Source: Cytidiella melzeri (taxonomy: Eukaryota > Basidiomycota > Agaricomycetes > Polyporales > Irpicaceae). From it: 64,000 nucleotides of DNA. The position numbers and the translations under genes are program-made. Positions 33,789 through 45,174 of the stretch are shown here, one piece after another. Numbering within the stretch: position 1 is the first letter of the stretch; each line of letters starts with the position of its first letter. The stretch lies in the NCBI GenBank assembly GCA_022592445.1, contig JABYQR010000202.1, forward strand, positions 1 to 64,000, given 5' to 3'. The notes beneath the pieces were generated by a model. The model had not been told where the DNA came from. It worked only from the letters and a program-made list of their open reading frames with translations, and searched no databases.

Positions 33789-36700
33789 CTACATCGCCAT
33801 CCCGACGAACGGGTTCGCATTCCTCTCAGAGGAAGGACTTTCGACTGTCGCGCCGTGATGCTCGTCGTCAAAAGGCGTCGCGAACGGGTTGGCGAGTGAA
33901 TTGTGTCGTGCGTGTCCTGTGGGTTCCAGCCCGGGTGGGAAAGACTTCTTTGTCGCGCTAGGATGTTGTGGAGGAGCTAGATGCCGGTTGGTATATGTGG
34001 GTGAAGGACTCGCGTACGCTGGGAATTGGAAGCTTGGAGGTGGCGGGCTTAGCGGCGTGGTAGCTACCGGGAAACCATGATGCAGCGGCAGGGCGAACGG
34101 CGCGCCTTGTTTGGCCTCCGTAAAAGTAACGTCTGGATCCGAGGGATCAATGTCACTTGGTACGCTCACAGTTCTACGACTCTTCGGACGGAGTGTAGGA
34201 AGCTTCGGTGCGGTGAGGTTGGACATCCAGGTCGACTTTCGCGGAGAAACGGACCAGGCAGACGAAGGGACAGGATTGTCATGTCCATCGCCGTTGATAG
34301 ACTGGACAGAGCCATTTGAAGTGGTGACGGTGAGCTTGGGACGAGGACGTTCCGTGAGAGAAGGCTTCGGATGTTCAGGCTCTTCCGGCGTTGCGTCTTT
34401 CCTCCAAAACTTCATGGTGAACCGAGTAAGCCAGGGCATCTCGCTCTGCGCGGCAGCCGATTGACTCTGACCGGATGCTTGGCTACCCGACCTATGAATG
34501 GCCATCAATCTCCGAGGCCCACTGATATCAGGCGTATTTCGAGGCTCTTGGGCGGGTGCTGGACCTGGTCCGCTGGCGTTATCCAAGATTGACTCCCAAG
34601 ACTTGTCAAAGCCAGGTCTACCGTTGCTCTCCGGATAAGGATGCGGGGCCAACATCGCATTCTTGTTTCCAGTGAAGCTCGCCGACCGCAAGTTGCTGAA
34701 CAACCCAGGCCGAGTCAGAGGGGCAGGTGCGACCACGCCAAACTCAGCGTCTCCCTTCTCCTCCTGCCCGTGATTGTAGTCGCGGAACGGAATGACAATC
34801 CCATCTATTCCCGCCCTCTGCTTCTTCTCCCATCTGCGCTTACGGTACTTCTCGAGTAAATCACGCCCATACGAGTGCCACCAGATGACGGCGAGACCCA
34901 TGAGGACGACAAGACCCCAAAGACCAATGAAAATTGAGAACATGATCCGCTCTTTCTTCAGCGAATCAACGTACGCGTTGACGAGCTTGCCAACTACTCC
35001 TTGATTATCTCCATCACCGCCGCCAATTGCAGCCGTCGCGATGGGCTGTGTGGCTTCGTCGACAGAGGCAGGGGAGAGAACGAGTACGGTGTCGTTAACG
35101 CGGGGGATATCGACGACCAGGTTATCGTGTAGGAATGTAAGGGCCTGCTCGACGGCGTCGACCTTGCTGCCAATGAAGCAGCGGATAAACTCCTCCACGG
35201 GACTCTCCAAAATCGTCCCTTTGAAGACAGTCTGCACTGCGTTCTGAAGGTCGTTGTAGAAAGCGTTGATGGTGTTATTCAGAGTGGTAGTAGTACCATT
35301 GACCCATCCGAACAAGCCATCGTTGACGGTGGACTGGACTGTATCAACACGTCCGTTGATGTTACTGGCGTAAGCTGCTGACTGGTTATACATGCTGGCG
35401 TTGATGGACGTCGCGATCAAGCTTGAGAAGTCGTTGGCAGATGAGAGAGCCTGTTCCTGGTACTTGTGCTCCAAAGGAGAGATGGCGAGGAGCTGTATCT
35501 GGACGGAGAGGAGACCGAAGAAACCGATCAGGAAGCACGCGAGAGCTGGTGGGTGGAACACGTAGTGGAAGAACCACGAAAGATGAATATGCTTCGAGGG
35601 ACTGAGGCGGAAAGTTGCAGACATGCGATTTGCAAGCTTCGTCAAGAGAGGATGCAACATGTTACCCTGAAGCATTAAAAGATTGTGGTCGCTGAGCTGA
35701 ACAGTAGGCGCGCCATTCATCTTTCCGCCGGGATGGTAGATCGCAGGATCGGTAGTCCATGCCTCCCTCGTATACCTCAGGTGATCCTTGAGGCACCGCC
35801 ACTTGTACCACTCGAGAGCGCAGTTTGCAGCGAGAAGGAGCAGAGCGAGAGCGATGATGATTACAATGCCGATCTTTGTTATCTTGATTAAATCCCGACC
35901 AAGGTCATCCACCACGGAGGTATCCATCTGGTCGCAGAATGTTACGGTATTCTGTTCAGGAATAGGAAGAGTATTCGCGTCGAAAGACAGCCCAGCGAAC
36001 GTGTCATTGATGTCTTTCTTGACGAGTTCGAAAGGTGTATCGATACTAATGCGGGATTAGATCCGGGTGAAAAAATATTTTGGAGCACTCACAGGTCATC
36101 AATACTGTTCTTCAAGTCTGACAGAGTCGGCAGCGAATTGTTGAGATTGGTGAGGGCGTCCTGAAAATCCTGAGGGAGCGTGACATTCTGCAGAGACGTC
36201 AGGTCCGGAACTGAAATCTGGGGGACGCCTGGTATGATTTTGATGGCTTTGTTGGCCACATCTATCGCATCCTGAATTGACGTGCGAATGCCGCTAGCGA
36301 CTGCTCCGACGGCATTGTTGAGCTGAAGGAGAATGAGACTGAGATCGTCATTGTATCATCCTCTGGACGCACCTCCTGCACTGCACCGATGAGAATTGAC
36401 AACCCTCCGCGCACAACCAACTCCAAGAAGCACAAAAAGGTGGAACGGTATGTGTCCACTATGAAGTTGATGATGGCCTCCATAACGGTTAAGGAAAGAA
36501 CAAGCGCCGCGCGGGCACCGTTCATGGTATCGTTAACAGCGTCGGCGATGCGTGCATTGGTAGCAGTAGCCATGTACCTCGGCATGCTAGCAGTCGCGGT
36601 GGCTGCCTTCTCTGCGGCTTGACAGCTAGTCAACAAGGTATCCTTTGCGCTGTCGACCGCGCTTTGAGCAGAAGCAGATGAGAGTTGGAGGCGAAAGGCG

Positions 36701-36825
36701 ACGAAGAGGAGTGAAAGTATCGGGTAGGCGAGCCATGTGAGAGACAGCAGATGCGGTAGCTGAAGGTACGGCGTGAGTGTAGTCGAGCGAAGGTCGTAAG
36801 CTGGCAGTTGTTGGGGCGCAGACAT
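33789..36825 (-). CDS. PRM1: Plasma membrane fusion protein PRM1
   Basis: Three exons: 36373-36825, 36093-36322 and 33789-36045, giving 979 residues. PRM1 is a multispanning glycoprotein that promotes plasma membrane merger during mating-cell and hyphal fusion. Seen: N-terminal [18 protein letters not shown], a first membrane segment ([18 protein letters not shown]), a second around [20 protein letters not shown], an extracellular loop with paired Cys and Asn glycosylation sites (NVTL, NDTF), and a third segment [40 protein letters not shown], a second loop rich in NxT/S, and a last segment [19 protein letters not shown] follow. The ~350-residue cytosolic tail is Ser/Pro rich and low complexity. 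Its 3' third is duplicated at 29840-30575. Confidence 0.92.
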
Positions 36826-37742
36826 GATTAATGGCAGGGCAAGTCGGCCTGCGACGTGGAAGTTGAGTTAAAGAGAGCCGTCGACAGACGTTTCTGTGCG
36901 GTGAACCAGAAGTAACGGAGGCATGCCAGCCATAGCCCACGCCTTTTGAGAAACGAAAGCTCATTGTGTTTGGGTGCGGAGGGTTGCTGCCTTTCATTGT
37001 TCTCTGCAAAGTGAAAACAATAGGCTGTCCGGATTCGTAGCCGCGGGCGGTGCTTGAGCGCCCGTCACTCGTGCGTGGTTTCCTGCGGCATACAATATCG
37101 TTTACAAAGGTCAGGTTTGTGCACAGGGTATACTGGGCAAGACATACATACCCATCATGCATGAGCTTGTGCTGGAAGGCCCAGCGATGGTCCGCCCGAC
37201 GTGGGCTGCACACAGCAGACAGATCCGAGACACGCACTTCGAGAGTGCTTGTCCCCTCGCTCGTAGACGACTTTGTTTTCTAGTTCAACGAGTTGGATGA
37301 TTACGCCCGCGAGCACCTGTGTCAAGACGTGCGACTGCAGACGATCACCTGGCTAGATGACCAGAGAGGTAAGTCGCGAGTCGCATTACTCCGAGTCTGA
37401 ATCGCCTCTAACACAGCATTATAGTCTCACATGCGTCCCCAATGTCGCCGACAGCGTCGAGTACTGCACGACGAATGGATATGTGCAGCGGGGCAGGAGC
37501 AAAGAGGCGGGTGTGTGATTAAGGTTCAGACCGCCAGCCTCTTTGAGCCATGTCACGTACAAATAGGGACAGCAAGTTCAACTCGCTCTCAACCTCTCTC
37601 TCCCTCCCCCACCGACGTCGTCTTCAACGTCCTCAAGCCACAGCTGGTCTCCTCGACTTAGTCGTTGCTCACGATCACGGACGCTCCGTCTCACAGCCTA
37701 TAGCAAACCCCCACGCTCTTTACAACCACACACTCGACCAAC
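36826..37742. promoter_or_regulatory. Divergent intergenic region, PRM1 and secreted-protein gene
   Basis: 917 bp between two divergent starts. A pyrimidine-rich run (TCTCTCTCCCTCCCCC, about 37594-37609) lies upstream of the plus-strand gene, as is common at fungal promoters. No gene seen. Confidence 0.5.
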
Positions 37743-39050
37743 ATGCGCTATCTCAAGCTTGCCTCGTTGTTCGTCTACCTAGCCATCAGCAATGTCTCCG
37801 TGGTCTCAGCTCGTCCCCTCGACCAAGCAACAGCTATTGGAGACATGACTCTCGGTCTCGTCGCGCCGACAGTTATCCCAAACCTGAAGCTTCCTGCTGC
37901 TGCCGTTCCCTCTGGTGCTCCTGCTGTCCCAGGCGCAAAGTCTGTCCCCGGAGCCTCTTCTGTCCCTGGAGCTCCCTCAGTCCCTGGAGCACCTTCTGTC
38001 CCTGGAGCTTCTTCTGGAAAGTCATCCAAGATCCCTGGTTTATCCTCGCTCGGGAGCTTAGCAAAGGCTCCCAAGGTTCCTCTTCGTCGTTCTCTTTCTC
38101 CGGACGCCGCACACGGCAATGCTCGTCTGCAACCCCGTGCAGTCCGAAACGCCGACTACAGCGCAGCTGCCACTCCCAACGCTACCTTGCCAGCCTCCAG
38201 TGAACCTGCAGTAAAGCGTGAAGTGCACAAAGAGTTCCATCAAGGCTGGACTGTACCTCCTCCTGCTCAGAAAGACGCAAGCCATGCGAAGCGTGGTGTC
38301 AGACGTACGTCCAACAAGAACAAGAACCACGCCAAGCAAAGCAGTACCCACAAGCGTCCGTCTTCGTCGACCAAGAGGCCTGAGAAACCCGCAAAGCCGC
38401 AGCACAGTGAAGCTGCAAGGCCTGATCCCAAGTCAGATCATGACACTGACAAGTCGTCGTCGTCTTCCTCGTCTTCCTCCACTGGTCCCGCCGCTGGCCT
38501 CGCCGATCTTCTCAAGTCGGCTGGCGGTGCTCCCAAGGGTATTTCCCCCGCTGCAAACTCTCTGCCGACCGCGCCCGACACACCGCTGACCTCTGCTGAC
38601 ACAAACCCCACCATTGACGCAGCTGGTACCACTGCCGAGCAGGCAGCAGCGCCCAAGGCACCAGTCCCCGTACAGGAGAAAGTACCTGTCCCAGGCGACA
38701 ACCCCGCAGCCTACCCTACCGCACCTGGATACAAGTCTGTCCCTGAAGGTGCGGCTGTCTCCGCCGCGACGGCCAAGACCAAACGCCATTCATTCGTTTT
38801 GGACACCGATCCTCTGCTCCCTCCCTCTGACGAGACAGCTGCGAAGAAGGACCCGGCGATGGGCCTGGTTGATGTGGACAGTGACCAGAAGCCTGCGCCT
38901 CCCCCGGCTCCCAAGCTTCCCCCGGCTCCCAAGATTACCCCTGCCCCTTCAGTTTCGACAGCGTTGCCTTCGCCGTCGGTGTCGATCTACCAGCCATCGG
39001 AGCCTGGCTACGGTGCGAGCTACCCGACCCCTACTCTTGCGACCCCCTAA
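37743..39050 (+). CDS. Secreted low-complexity protein with VPGA repeats
   Basis: Single exon, 435 residues. A signal peptide spans residues ~1-23 (LASLFVYLAISNVSVVSA, cleavage before RP). Residues ~57-95 carry tandem five- to seven-residue units of the type S-V-P-G-A-[SP], encoded by near-identical DNA units. The rest is disordered: a basic stretch with dibasic sites (AVKREV, HAKRGVRR, STKRPEK, KTKRHSF) that would suit Kex2 processing, a serine run, Ala/Pro-rich repeats (APKLPPAPKITPAP) and no GPI signal or cysteine framework. No known domain. It may be a cell-wall or matrix protein; a processed peptide precursor is an alternative. Confidence 0.75.
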   Translation: MRYLKLASLFVYLAISNVSVVSARPLDQATAIGDMTLGLVAPTVIPNLKLPAAAVPSGAPAVPGAKSVPGASSVPGAPSVPGAPSVPGASSGKSSKIPGLSSLGSLAKAPKVPLRRSLSPDAAHGNARLQPRAVRNADYSAAATPNATLPASSEPAVKREVHKEFHQGWTVPPPAQKDASHAKRGVRRTSNKNKNHAKQSSTHKRPSSSTKRPEKPAKPQHSEAARPDPKSDHDTDKSSSSSSSSSTGPAAGLADLLKSAGGAPKGISPAANSLPTAPDTPLTSADTNPTIDAAGTTAEQAAAPKAPVPVQEKVPVPGDNPAAYPTAPGYKSVPEGAAVSAATAKTKRHSFVLDTDPLLPPSDETAAKKDPAMGLVDVDSDQKPAPPPAPKLPPAPKITPAPSVSTALPSPSVSIYQPSEPGYGASYPTPTLATP

Positions 39051-39300
39051 GTGTCTGGTATGGACTGGAAAAGGATCACAGACGAAGAGGGTTACCTGGA
39101 TAACGCATACATCTTATGGGGCTCTTACGATGATGATGATGATTTACGAGGAGCGAATGTTCATGTTACGAGACTAGACTACTGTTACAAATCATCCGAA
39201 AGCAGAGCCTGAGATAACCTGAGCGACATATACAAGCGCGGTGAACACCTTTGAAAGATACTCCAGAGAGACTATACAAAGCCATGCGTTGCATGCTTGC

Positions 39301-40620
39301 TTAACGCTCTTGGGCATTGTTGAGGATACGGAGAATGTTGATGACTGAAAGCAGGCCGTCAGTACCGAGGACTGTAGCAACTTACATAGAACTTACACAG
39401 ATTGATGAAGCTGTTCCAGTAGACAGACGGTGTTCAGCAAATCAAGAGATAAACCAACATAGATGCACGTACTCTAGGTAAAGGCTGATAGCACCCATTA
39501 TGTACTCGTCGGGCGAAAGCTTCTTCGTGATGATGTACGTGTCGTACACAACGTATCCACTGAAGAGAAGGGTGCCTCCAATGGCAAAGAAGAAGTCCAT
39601 AGTACGACCGAATGGAATAATCATTTGAACAAAACCCGTCATAACTAAAAAGCAGCTCGTTTAGGGCGTCAGGGCAACAAGGAAAGCGTCACTTACCCAT
39701 GGCAATAAGCCCTCCGAATAGCCATGGACCCATCCCAGTGAAGTCATACTGCAAGAGGAAAACTCAGGTTGAGACTTCTCGTACCTATCAATATCTTTAC
39801 GCACCTTGGACTGGAACGTGAACAAGGTTAGACCGATGAAGACGCCGAGCGTGATGAGGCTGTGAATGGATGCTGTGAGTGAGTGGGACGAAAGACAGTG
39901 ATGGCTGGACAACCGGACGTACAGCGCCTGCAGAACGATGACGTTGTCAAAGAAAGCAACCGTCACGCCAAGTGTGAAGGCTTCCAGGAGAGTGAAAGTA
40001 GACAATAAAATGAGATTGAGGGGGTGGCTATGACGCTTCCAGTAGAGGATTCCGAGGTTCACGAGTGTACCAAAGAGAGGGACAAGGAATGCCCAGGTAC
40101 TAGGTAGCCAGACGATTAGCACAAGGGGGTATTACGACAGAGCAGACAGCTTACTGTGTTTGAACCCAGAAGATCGCGCTCTTGGACTGGGACAAGGTAC
40201 CAGCAACTACGCAAGTGGCGAGCTAATCTTCTATAAGTATGCAGTTAAATACGACAAAGCTCTGAACCCACAATTTGGCAGACTGCAAGTTTGTGTCAGC
40301 TGAAAAACAGATGCTGGACGGGCATACGACTCACAGAGAATAGTGTATACTTTGCGCACGAACGCATTCCTGATCTCTGGCGCGCTATCGTAGACGCAGG
40401 TACCATACTGTAAGATGCAGTCAGCACACCGTTATCAAGAAGAGATAGTACCGTTACTCACCTTGAAGTCGTCAGGAATGTCCCCAGCCTCGGGCTGATC
40501 GTAATAACCACCTGAGCTGGGGCCTGCTGGGCTGAGCAGTGGCTGCGCAGCTTCCTCGTCAGGCTTCGCTTTGCTAGGCCCTGTATACACTGGCGGAGGC
40601 TGAGTGTAGTTCGTAGCCAT
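39301..40620 (-). CDS. Bax inhibitor-1 family (TMBIM/lifeguard) membrane protein
   Basis: Ten exons: 40462-40620, 40335-40407, 40272-40282, 40155-40222, 39923-40099, 39805-39859, 39697-39748, 39473-39644, 39397-39410 and 39301-39344, giving 274 residues. Seen: a Pro-rich cytosolic head, then APEIRNAFVRKVYTIL, and about seven membrane segments (LVPLFGTLVNLGILYW, LILLSTFTLLEAFTLGV, VFIGLTLFTF, FFFAIGGTLLFSGYVVYDTY). The conserved C-terminal Asp-containing half has LSPDEYIMGAISLYL, then FINLFINILRILNNAQER. The family regulates ER or Golgi calcium leak and stress-induced death. Exons 3 (11 nt) and 9 (14 nt) are microexons; both are needed to keep frame and family sequence. Confidence 0.92.
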
Positions 40621-41024
40621 AATTGTCAGTGTCGAGGCGATGGTGGTAGGTAGTGAAGATGAGAGATGTACCGTTCGAAACTCTGTGCCTGCGCATTACT
40701 TACATTGGCGTAGACGCCCCTGTCACCTGAGCGGACCCCCGACACCCGCGAGCGGGCTGGTAGATTCGAGAACAGGCTGCATTTGTAAGCCACATAGCTC
40801 AAACTCATAACGTGAGTGCAGTCAATTACAAAATTCTATATACAGGTTTCTTCAGTGACAGGGGATTCTGGGAGCTGCACGGTAGGTATGATGGGACCAG
40901 TGGGCGACTTGAACAACGACATGAGGCGAAGCGCGGCAGAGAAGACAGCAGCGTCTTGGTCTCTCCATGGCTCTGCCAGCCATGGACGTGTGCACTGGCT
41001 GATGTTCAACTGCATATGGAAACG
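40621..41024. other. Intergenic, no gene recognised
   Basis: Promoter side of the Bax inhibitor gene and 3' side of the DUF6533 gene, both minus strand. Short frames only. Confidence 0.4.
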
Positions 41025-42561
41025 TCAACGGCGATTTTTTTTAGAAAAAAGCAGCGACCATCTGCCTACAAGCATGCGGCAAGCCATAATGGAGTGAAGC
41101 ACAGGGACCATTCTATCGAATCGAGCGTTAGATGTTTTCTGTGGTCTTCAGCATGACGGCTCACTGAGGAAGCGCAACGTATAGTCCTTCCTGTGAAGCA
41201 TCAGAAAGTGAGTTCATGTTTGCAGAGTACGGTGTATCCACTGACGCTAGATCTCGTCCACACGATGAGGTCGGCGACGATGATGAGGAATACAGAGCCG
41301 AAGTAAAGAAACGAGTCGCGGAGCATTGTAAACAGTAGGGCCGATGTGTGCTGCTCCCAAGCATACTGGATGGACTTGAATACAACTAGCGAAAATAGCA
41401 AGCCGTCAAAGGTGGTAGCCGGAACCCAGTAAACCCACGGTTTATACACCCAATTATTTGGTATACACCCGGACGTACGGAGGGTTTGGTTCACTGGTAC
41501 AGTCGTTTAATCAAAGAGAGGATCGGAATGTATGCGTATATGACGCACATTTCATGCCTGTTGTGTCAGAGAGAATGGCCGAAAAGATGATTTGGACCAA
41601 CAATACGCTAACGAGCAGGGCGACAAGCGCTTTCAAAAGAGGCTTGTTGCTCTCGTATATAGCGTATACGCGGAGGATCAGAATTACTTTTGATGGTTGT
41701 CAGCTAGGCAAGACTCTTTTCGAGGCGTGAGACGCGTACTTGATCCAAACGTCTGGGTTATGAGCTCTGTATAGACAAACCATCCGTAAGAGAAGCTGCA
41801 TCTGTAGCCAGAATCAATAACCGCGATCTGCATAGTCGGGGTAGGTGCTGTACAAAGACTCACGTCTACACCCAAAGTGAGAATGAAACATAAGAATTGC
41901 ACGGGAATGAATGCGTACCCGGACTTCAGGGTGGTCCAACAAAATCGCTGCGTCGCCTGGTGGTTAGGAAACGGATCATGTATCCGTATGTATGCTACTG
42001 ACCAACGACAGGTGGTCTGTAAATTTGATCAGACATTGGCAGGTAAGTAATAACAGTTTGCCGACTTACAGCAGACTCGCAATTCTGAATTGAGGTGGTC
42101 AGGTCATATCGGCGTAGCGGCGAGAGAGAGGCGAACGTACGTCCAATACCTTGTCTGAGAACTTCCACGTCAGACTACCTGAGCTATTCAACAAGAAGGT
42201 GAAGCAGAAATATACCAATAGAAATAGCGCCTTGGCTCTTGTCCAATTTCCTCCCCACATGTAAGCAATCTTAACAGCTCATCAGGACTTCAACGTGAGC
42301 AAAATCATACAAAGGCCAACCTCGTCTGAAAGAGTGAGTACTTCAGGGCTATAGGATGAGTGATGTGCTCGTGGAAGTCGGTGGGCAAGTACTGACTGTA
42401 GTCATATATCAGCAGTGCGTAGGAAGCGACTAAGCAAGAGAAAGTGAGTCAGTCGCAAATTCTAAACTCCAGCAACACTGCTTACTCCAGAGTGTCCTAG
42501 TGAAACGAAAGTCCCAAGCAAGGTCAGAGTGCGTGGCTTGAGAGTGCGCAAAAGACGACAT
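41025..42561 (-). CDS. DUF6533-type seven-helix membrane protein
   Basis: A multi-exon gene whose first exons are clear: 42486-42561, 42397-42429, 42321-42340 and 42179-42269. These give MSSFAHSQATHSDLAW, then ASYALLIYDYILTLSDE, then GGNWTRAKALFLLVYFCFTF, the DUF6533 signature of a large Agaricomycete membrane-protein family. Later exons carry further membrane helices: GYAFIPVQFLCFILTLGVD, then ILRVYAIYESNKPLLKALVA with VLLVQIIFSAIL, and FDGLLFSLVVFKSIQYAW with LRDSFLYFGSVFLIIVADLI. A tail SIMACRM near 41085 fits the family's C-terminus. Boundaries in 41060-42180 are uncertain, and a disabling defect there is not excluded. Function unknown. Confidence 0.65.
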
Positions 42562-44288
42562 GTTTGTCTTTCTTGCATGGTAAAATCCTCGCATCTATGT
42601 CTTTATAGCGGCTGCATGGCTGGATACGCGGTTCCTGCTATATCCTCTGAGCCAGTCCACGTAAGGATCGACAAACATTGTGATGAACTACAGAAAAGGG
42701 TGAGCACCACGGTTCTGGCTTGATGTCTGTTGAGAAGATAGAAACCCACATCATGAAGCGTATCTCCACCTAATCTCTCCCGGCGTACTCAATCGAGCTT
42801 GTACATGTGTATGCATCGTGCTTGTAGAAATTCGGATAGCGAGACAGAGACTGTTGGGATATTACGTAGCCAAGCACAACGTGGCCAATTTCAAGCTCTA
42901 CGGTTATCTTCTAGGAGTGTATCGGGGAATATTTGAGTGCCTGATACTGAGCATCGACTCGTTAGCACGAAGTAGTAGTAATGTGCGGACGCACCTGTTT
43001 TGGTCGGTGAGAACGATCCCCATGGATTGCTTTCGTGCATGCATAAAAAGTTGCAGCTGCAATAATGCATTGCGGCATCGCTAGTAACACCGACGTGTTA
43101 TCAACCCTGAGATAAAAGTCTGGAAAAACTTGTCAATTGGACATTGGCACACAGAAAGTAGTATGTTCCAAACTTTTACCCAGCGGAATGGTACTTTCTG
43201 GAGATACACCGTGACTTTATTACACGTTTCCAACACCAGGCAGGTGGCATCAGGGAGGCTCAGTTGAGGACAGCTTCAGCGGTGCACGAGATAAGATTGA
43301 AGCGTAGTGTTTTCCCTGCTCAATTAACCATATGTCAGTACAAATCTCGATACCCTCTACACGATGAGAAATAGGGCACTTAATGGGGAACACGACGCGG
43401 CGCTGCGCCGCTTGGCTGACAATGAGGCAAGAGCAGTTGGCCGCCAAAAAGCGAATTATGTACCGCCGCCACAAGGTTAGACCACGGCAGTACATGCTCT
43501 GCTGTGTTCTGAGTACGCAACGAGCACGCGAAATCCGTTAGTTGACTTCCAATGACCTCGATGTCGCTCGGCTGACGTGACTCGGGCCTCGCGCAAGGCT
43601 GTAACCAGCCTTGCGGACCATGATTTTTATATGGTGCACGAGTTTGACATACAAAGGATCTTGCAGAAGAACGGAAGTACATCTCAAGTAGGCGGTTCAG
43701 AAACACACCTTGTCCGGTGTTATCGAGGACGACGTAAAATGCTGTCAGTCCATATTGAACAGCCTGAGTGACCTGAATGTCATTGTAGCCTTGTAGCTTT
43801 GGTGTACACCTCTTTCCAAGTCTCGAAGACGGAAATAGCCTGGGAGAGTAGTAAGTACGTACGTTTACTGTCCAGTGCTCGCCAAACCACTCACAAAACT
43901 CGCGTGCGTCCACCATCAACGTACGCCAGGGAAATTCCCTTGACTTTGCCCAAATACGATATATGTGTACCACTTGGGTGTTGCAGCTGGCAGCATAAGT
44001 AGTGATGGCTCTGAACAAACTGGATCGCGGGCGGCTATTATTGACATTGGGTCATTCACCATGTTCTGGCAGCTATAGTGCGCCCTCACCCTCGAAAAGA
44101 GCGCAGTGTGTATTTAGCCATCGTTTGTATCGCATAACTTGACATAGGCATAAATGAAACAGCATCTGCATACATGGCATATTCTTAGCATACACTACTA
44201 AAGACGTAAACTGTCCAACGGGGGACAAGAAGGAATTTGGAAGTACCACGCAAGGAATGCGTTCCGGACCTGGGGTAGATTCAGCGGT
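42562..44288. other. Intergenic, no gene supported
   Basis: 1.7 kb. A 212-residue minus-strand frame (43380-44018) begins at a non-ATG codon and shows no known motif. Another short plus frame (42818-43084) is likewise unsupported. I cannot exclude a decayed gene. Confidence 0.4.
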
Positions 44289-45174
44289 TCATGGTCGATG
44301 TCGAGCGACTGCGGAGCTACAGTTGGAAGATTCCGCGACGAAGTTCATGTACGCCATCCTTGCCGCGCCAGAGGAGCTACTCTCGCCGTTGGCCTCGCTT
44401 CTCGCGCTTGCAAGGTCTTGCTCCACGGCATCGATGTACTCGAGGTGCTGATCAATTTCAATCTTGCGACCTTCCGCGCAACGGCGGTACTTGATCACGT
44501 TATAAATAGCTGGTAACATCTCCTCAATTTGCCTCAGCTTGTCCCTGAGAGTATCATCGATGTCCGTCTTCAGCTTTGCTCCTTCTAGAAGCCGATGAGC
44601 TCCTTCCAATGCCTTTATATCCTTCTGCAAGGCAGACACAGGTGGAGAGGTGCCATCCGCCTTGCGCACGTTGCCCAAGCGGTCGGAGTTCATTGCCATA
44701 ACTCTGCCCAGTGAGGAACTGTCTTTTTTGAGTTGCGCCAGAGCACGCCGACGTGCTGCTGCTGCTAGTGGGTTGTAAGGCAGCCTAGTAGCGTTGAGTT
44801 CACGCAGGTCTTCTTTCATTTTGAGGGATTCTCGAATCATCGCTGCCGTGTCGATAGTCAGGTCCATCTGCGGATGTGCATCCGGCCACGGCGCTCGATA
44901 GCTAACATGTTATCGAGCATAAACTCCTGTACAGGTCTGCATTCCATGGCTTTTGGGCTGCTTACCTCCAGGTACCATGAGGAAATGCGTCTGGAAGCTT
45001 TACTTGGAGTTGTTGGATCAACTCTTCCCTATCCAAATTTGTGTCGATGTCCGAAAGCTATAGATCAGGAAACATTAGACACCTTGGCAGACTGCCGGGA
45101 TGAGCATGTGCACATACCACTGCAAGTCTGTGCAGTTCCTTGAGGGGTAACTGAGCAAGCTCGTCGGCCTTCAT
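44289..45174 (-). CDS. Gene C: small coiled-coil protein with SAP-like head, relative of A and B
   Basis: Three exons: 45118-45174, 44966-45057 and 44289-44901, giving 253 residues. Exon 1 is 57 nt (MKADELAQLPLKELHRLAV), exactly the length of exon 1 in genes A and B (MDATMLKQLPRKLLQKLAL), with the intron at the same place. Exon 2 (DIDTNLDREELIQQLQVKLP) aligns with their second module. The remainder is a charged helical protein (MIRESLKMKEDLRELNATRL, LRDKLRQIEEMLPAIYNVIK) without the WLxGAD repeats. The SAP-like fold suggests nucleic-acid or chromatin binding by analogy only. The exon 2 donor was chosen to keep the frame open. Confidence 0.7.

Larger units (their letters stand above)
30643..34585. 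repeat. Tandem segmental duplication, copy 2
   Basis: Homologous to 26767-30575, in the same orientation and about 3.88 kb downstream. It contains gene B and the 3' third of intact PRM1. The ~70 bp between the copies (30576-30642) shows no clear homology to either. Confidence 0.85.

Noticed and set aside
18461..36825. Functional membrane-fusion cluster of SEY1 and PRM1
   Set aside because: They act on different membranes (ER versus plasma membrane), lie 12 kb apart with unrelated genes between, and proximity is probably chance.
36626..37237. 203-residue minus-strand open frame over the PRM1 start
   Set aside because: Overlaps PRM1 in another frame and lies in its promoter; no family match.
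43380..44018. 212-residue minus-strand open frame
   Set aside because: Begins with TTG, has no recognisable domain, and no convincing introns extend it. Left as intergenic.
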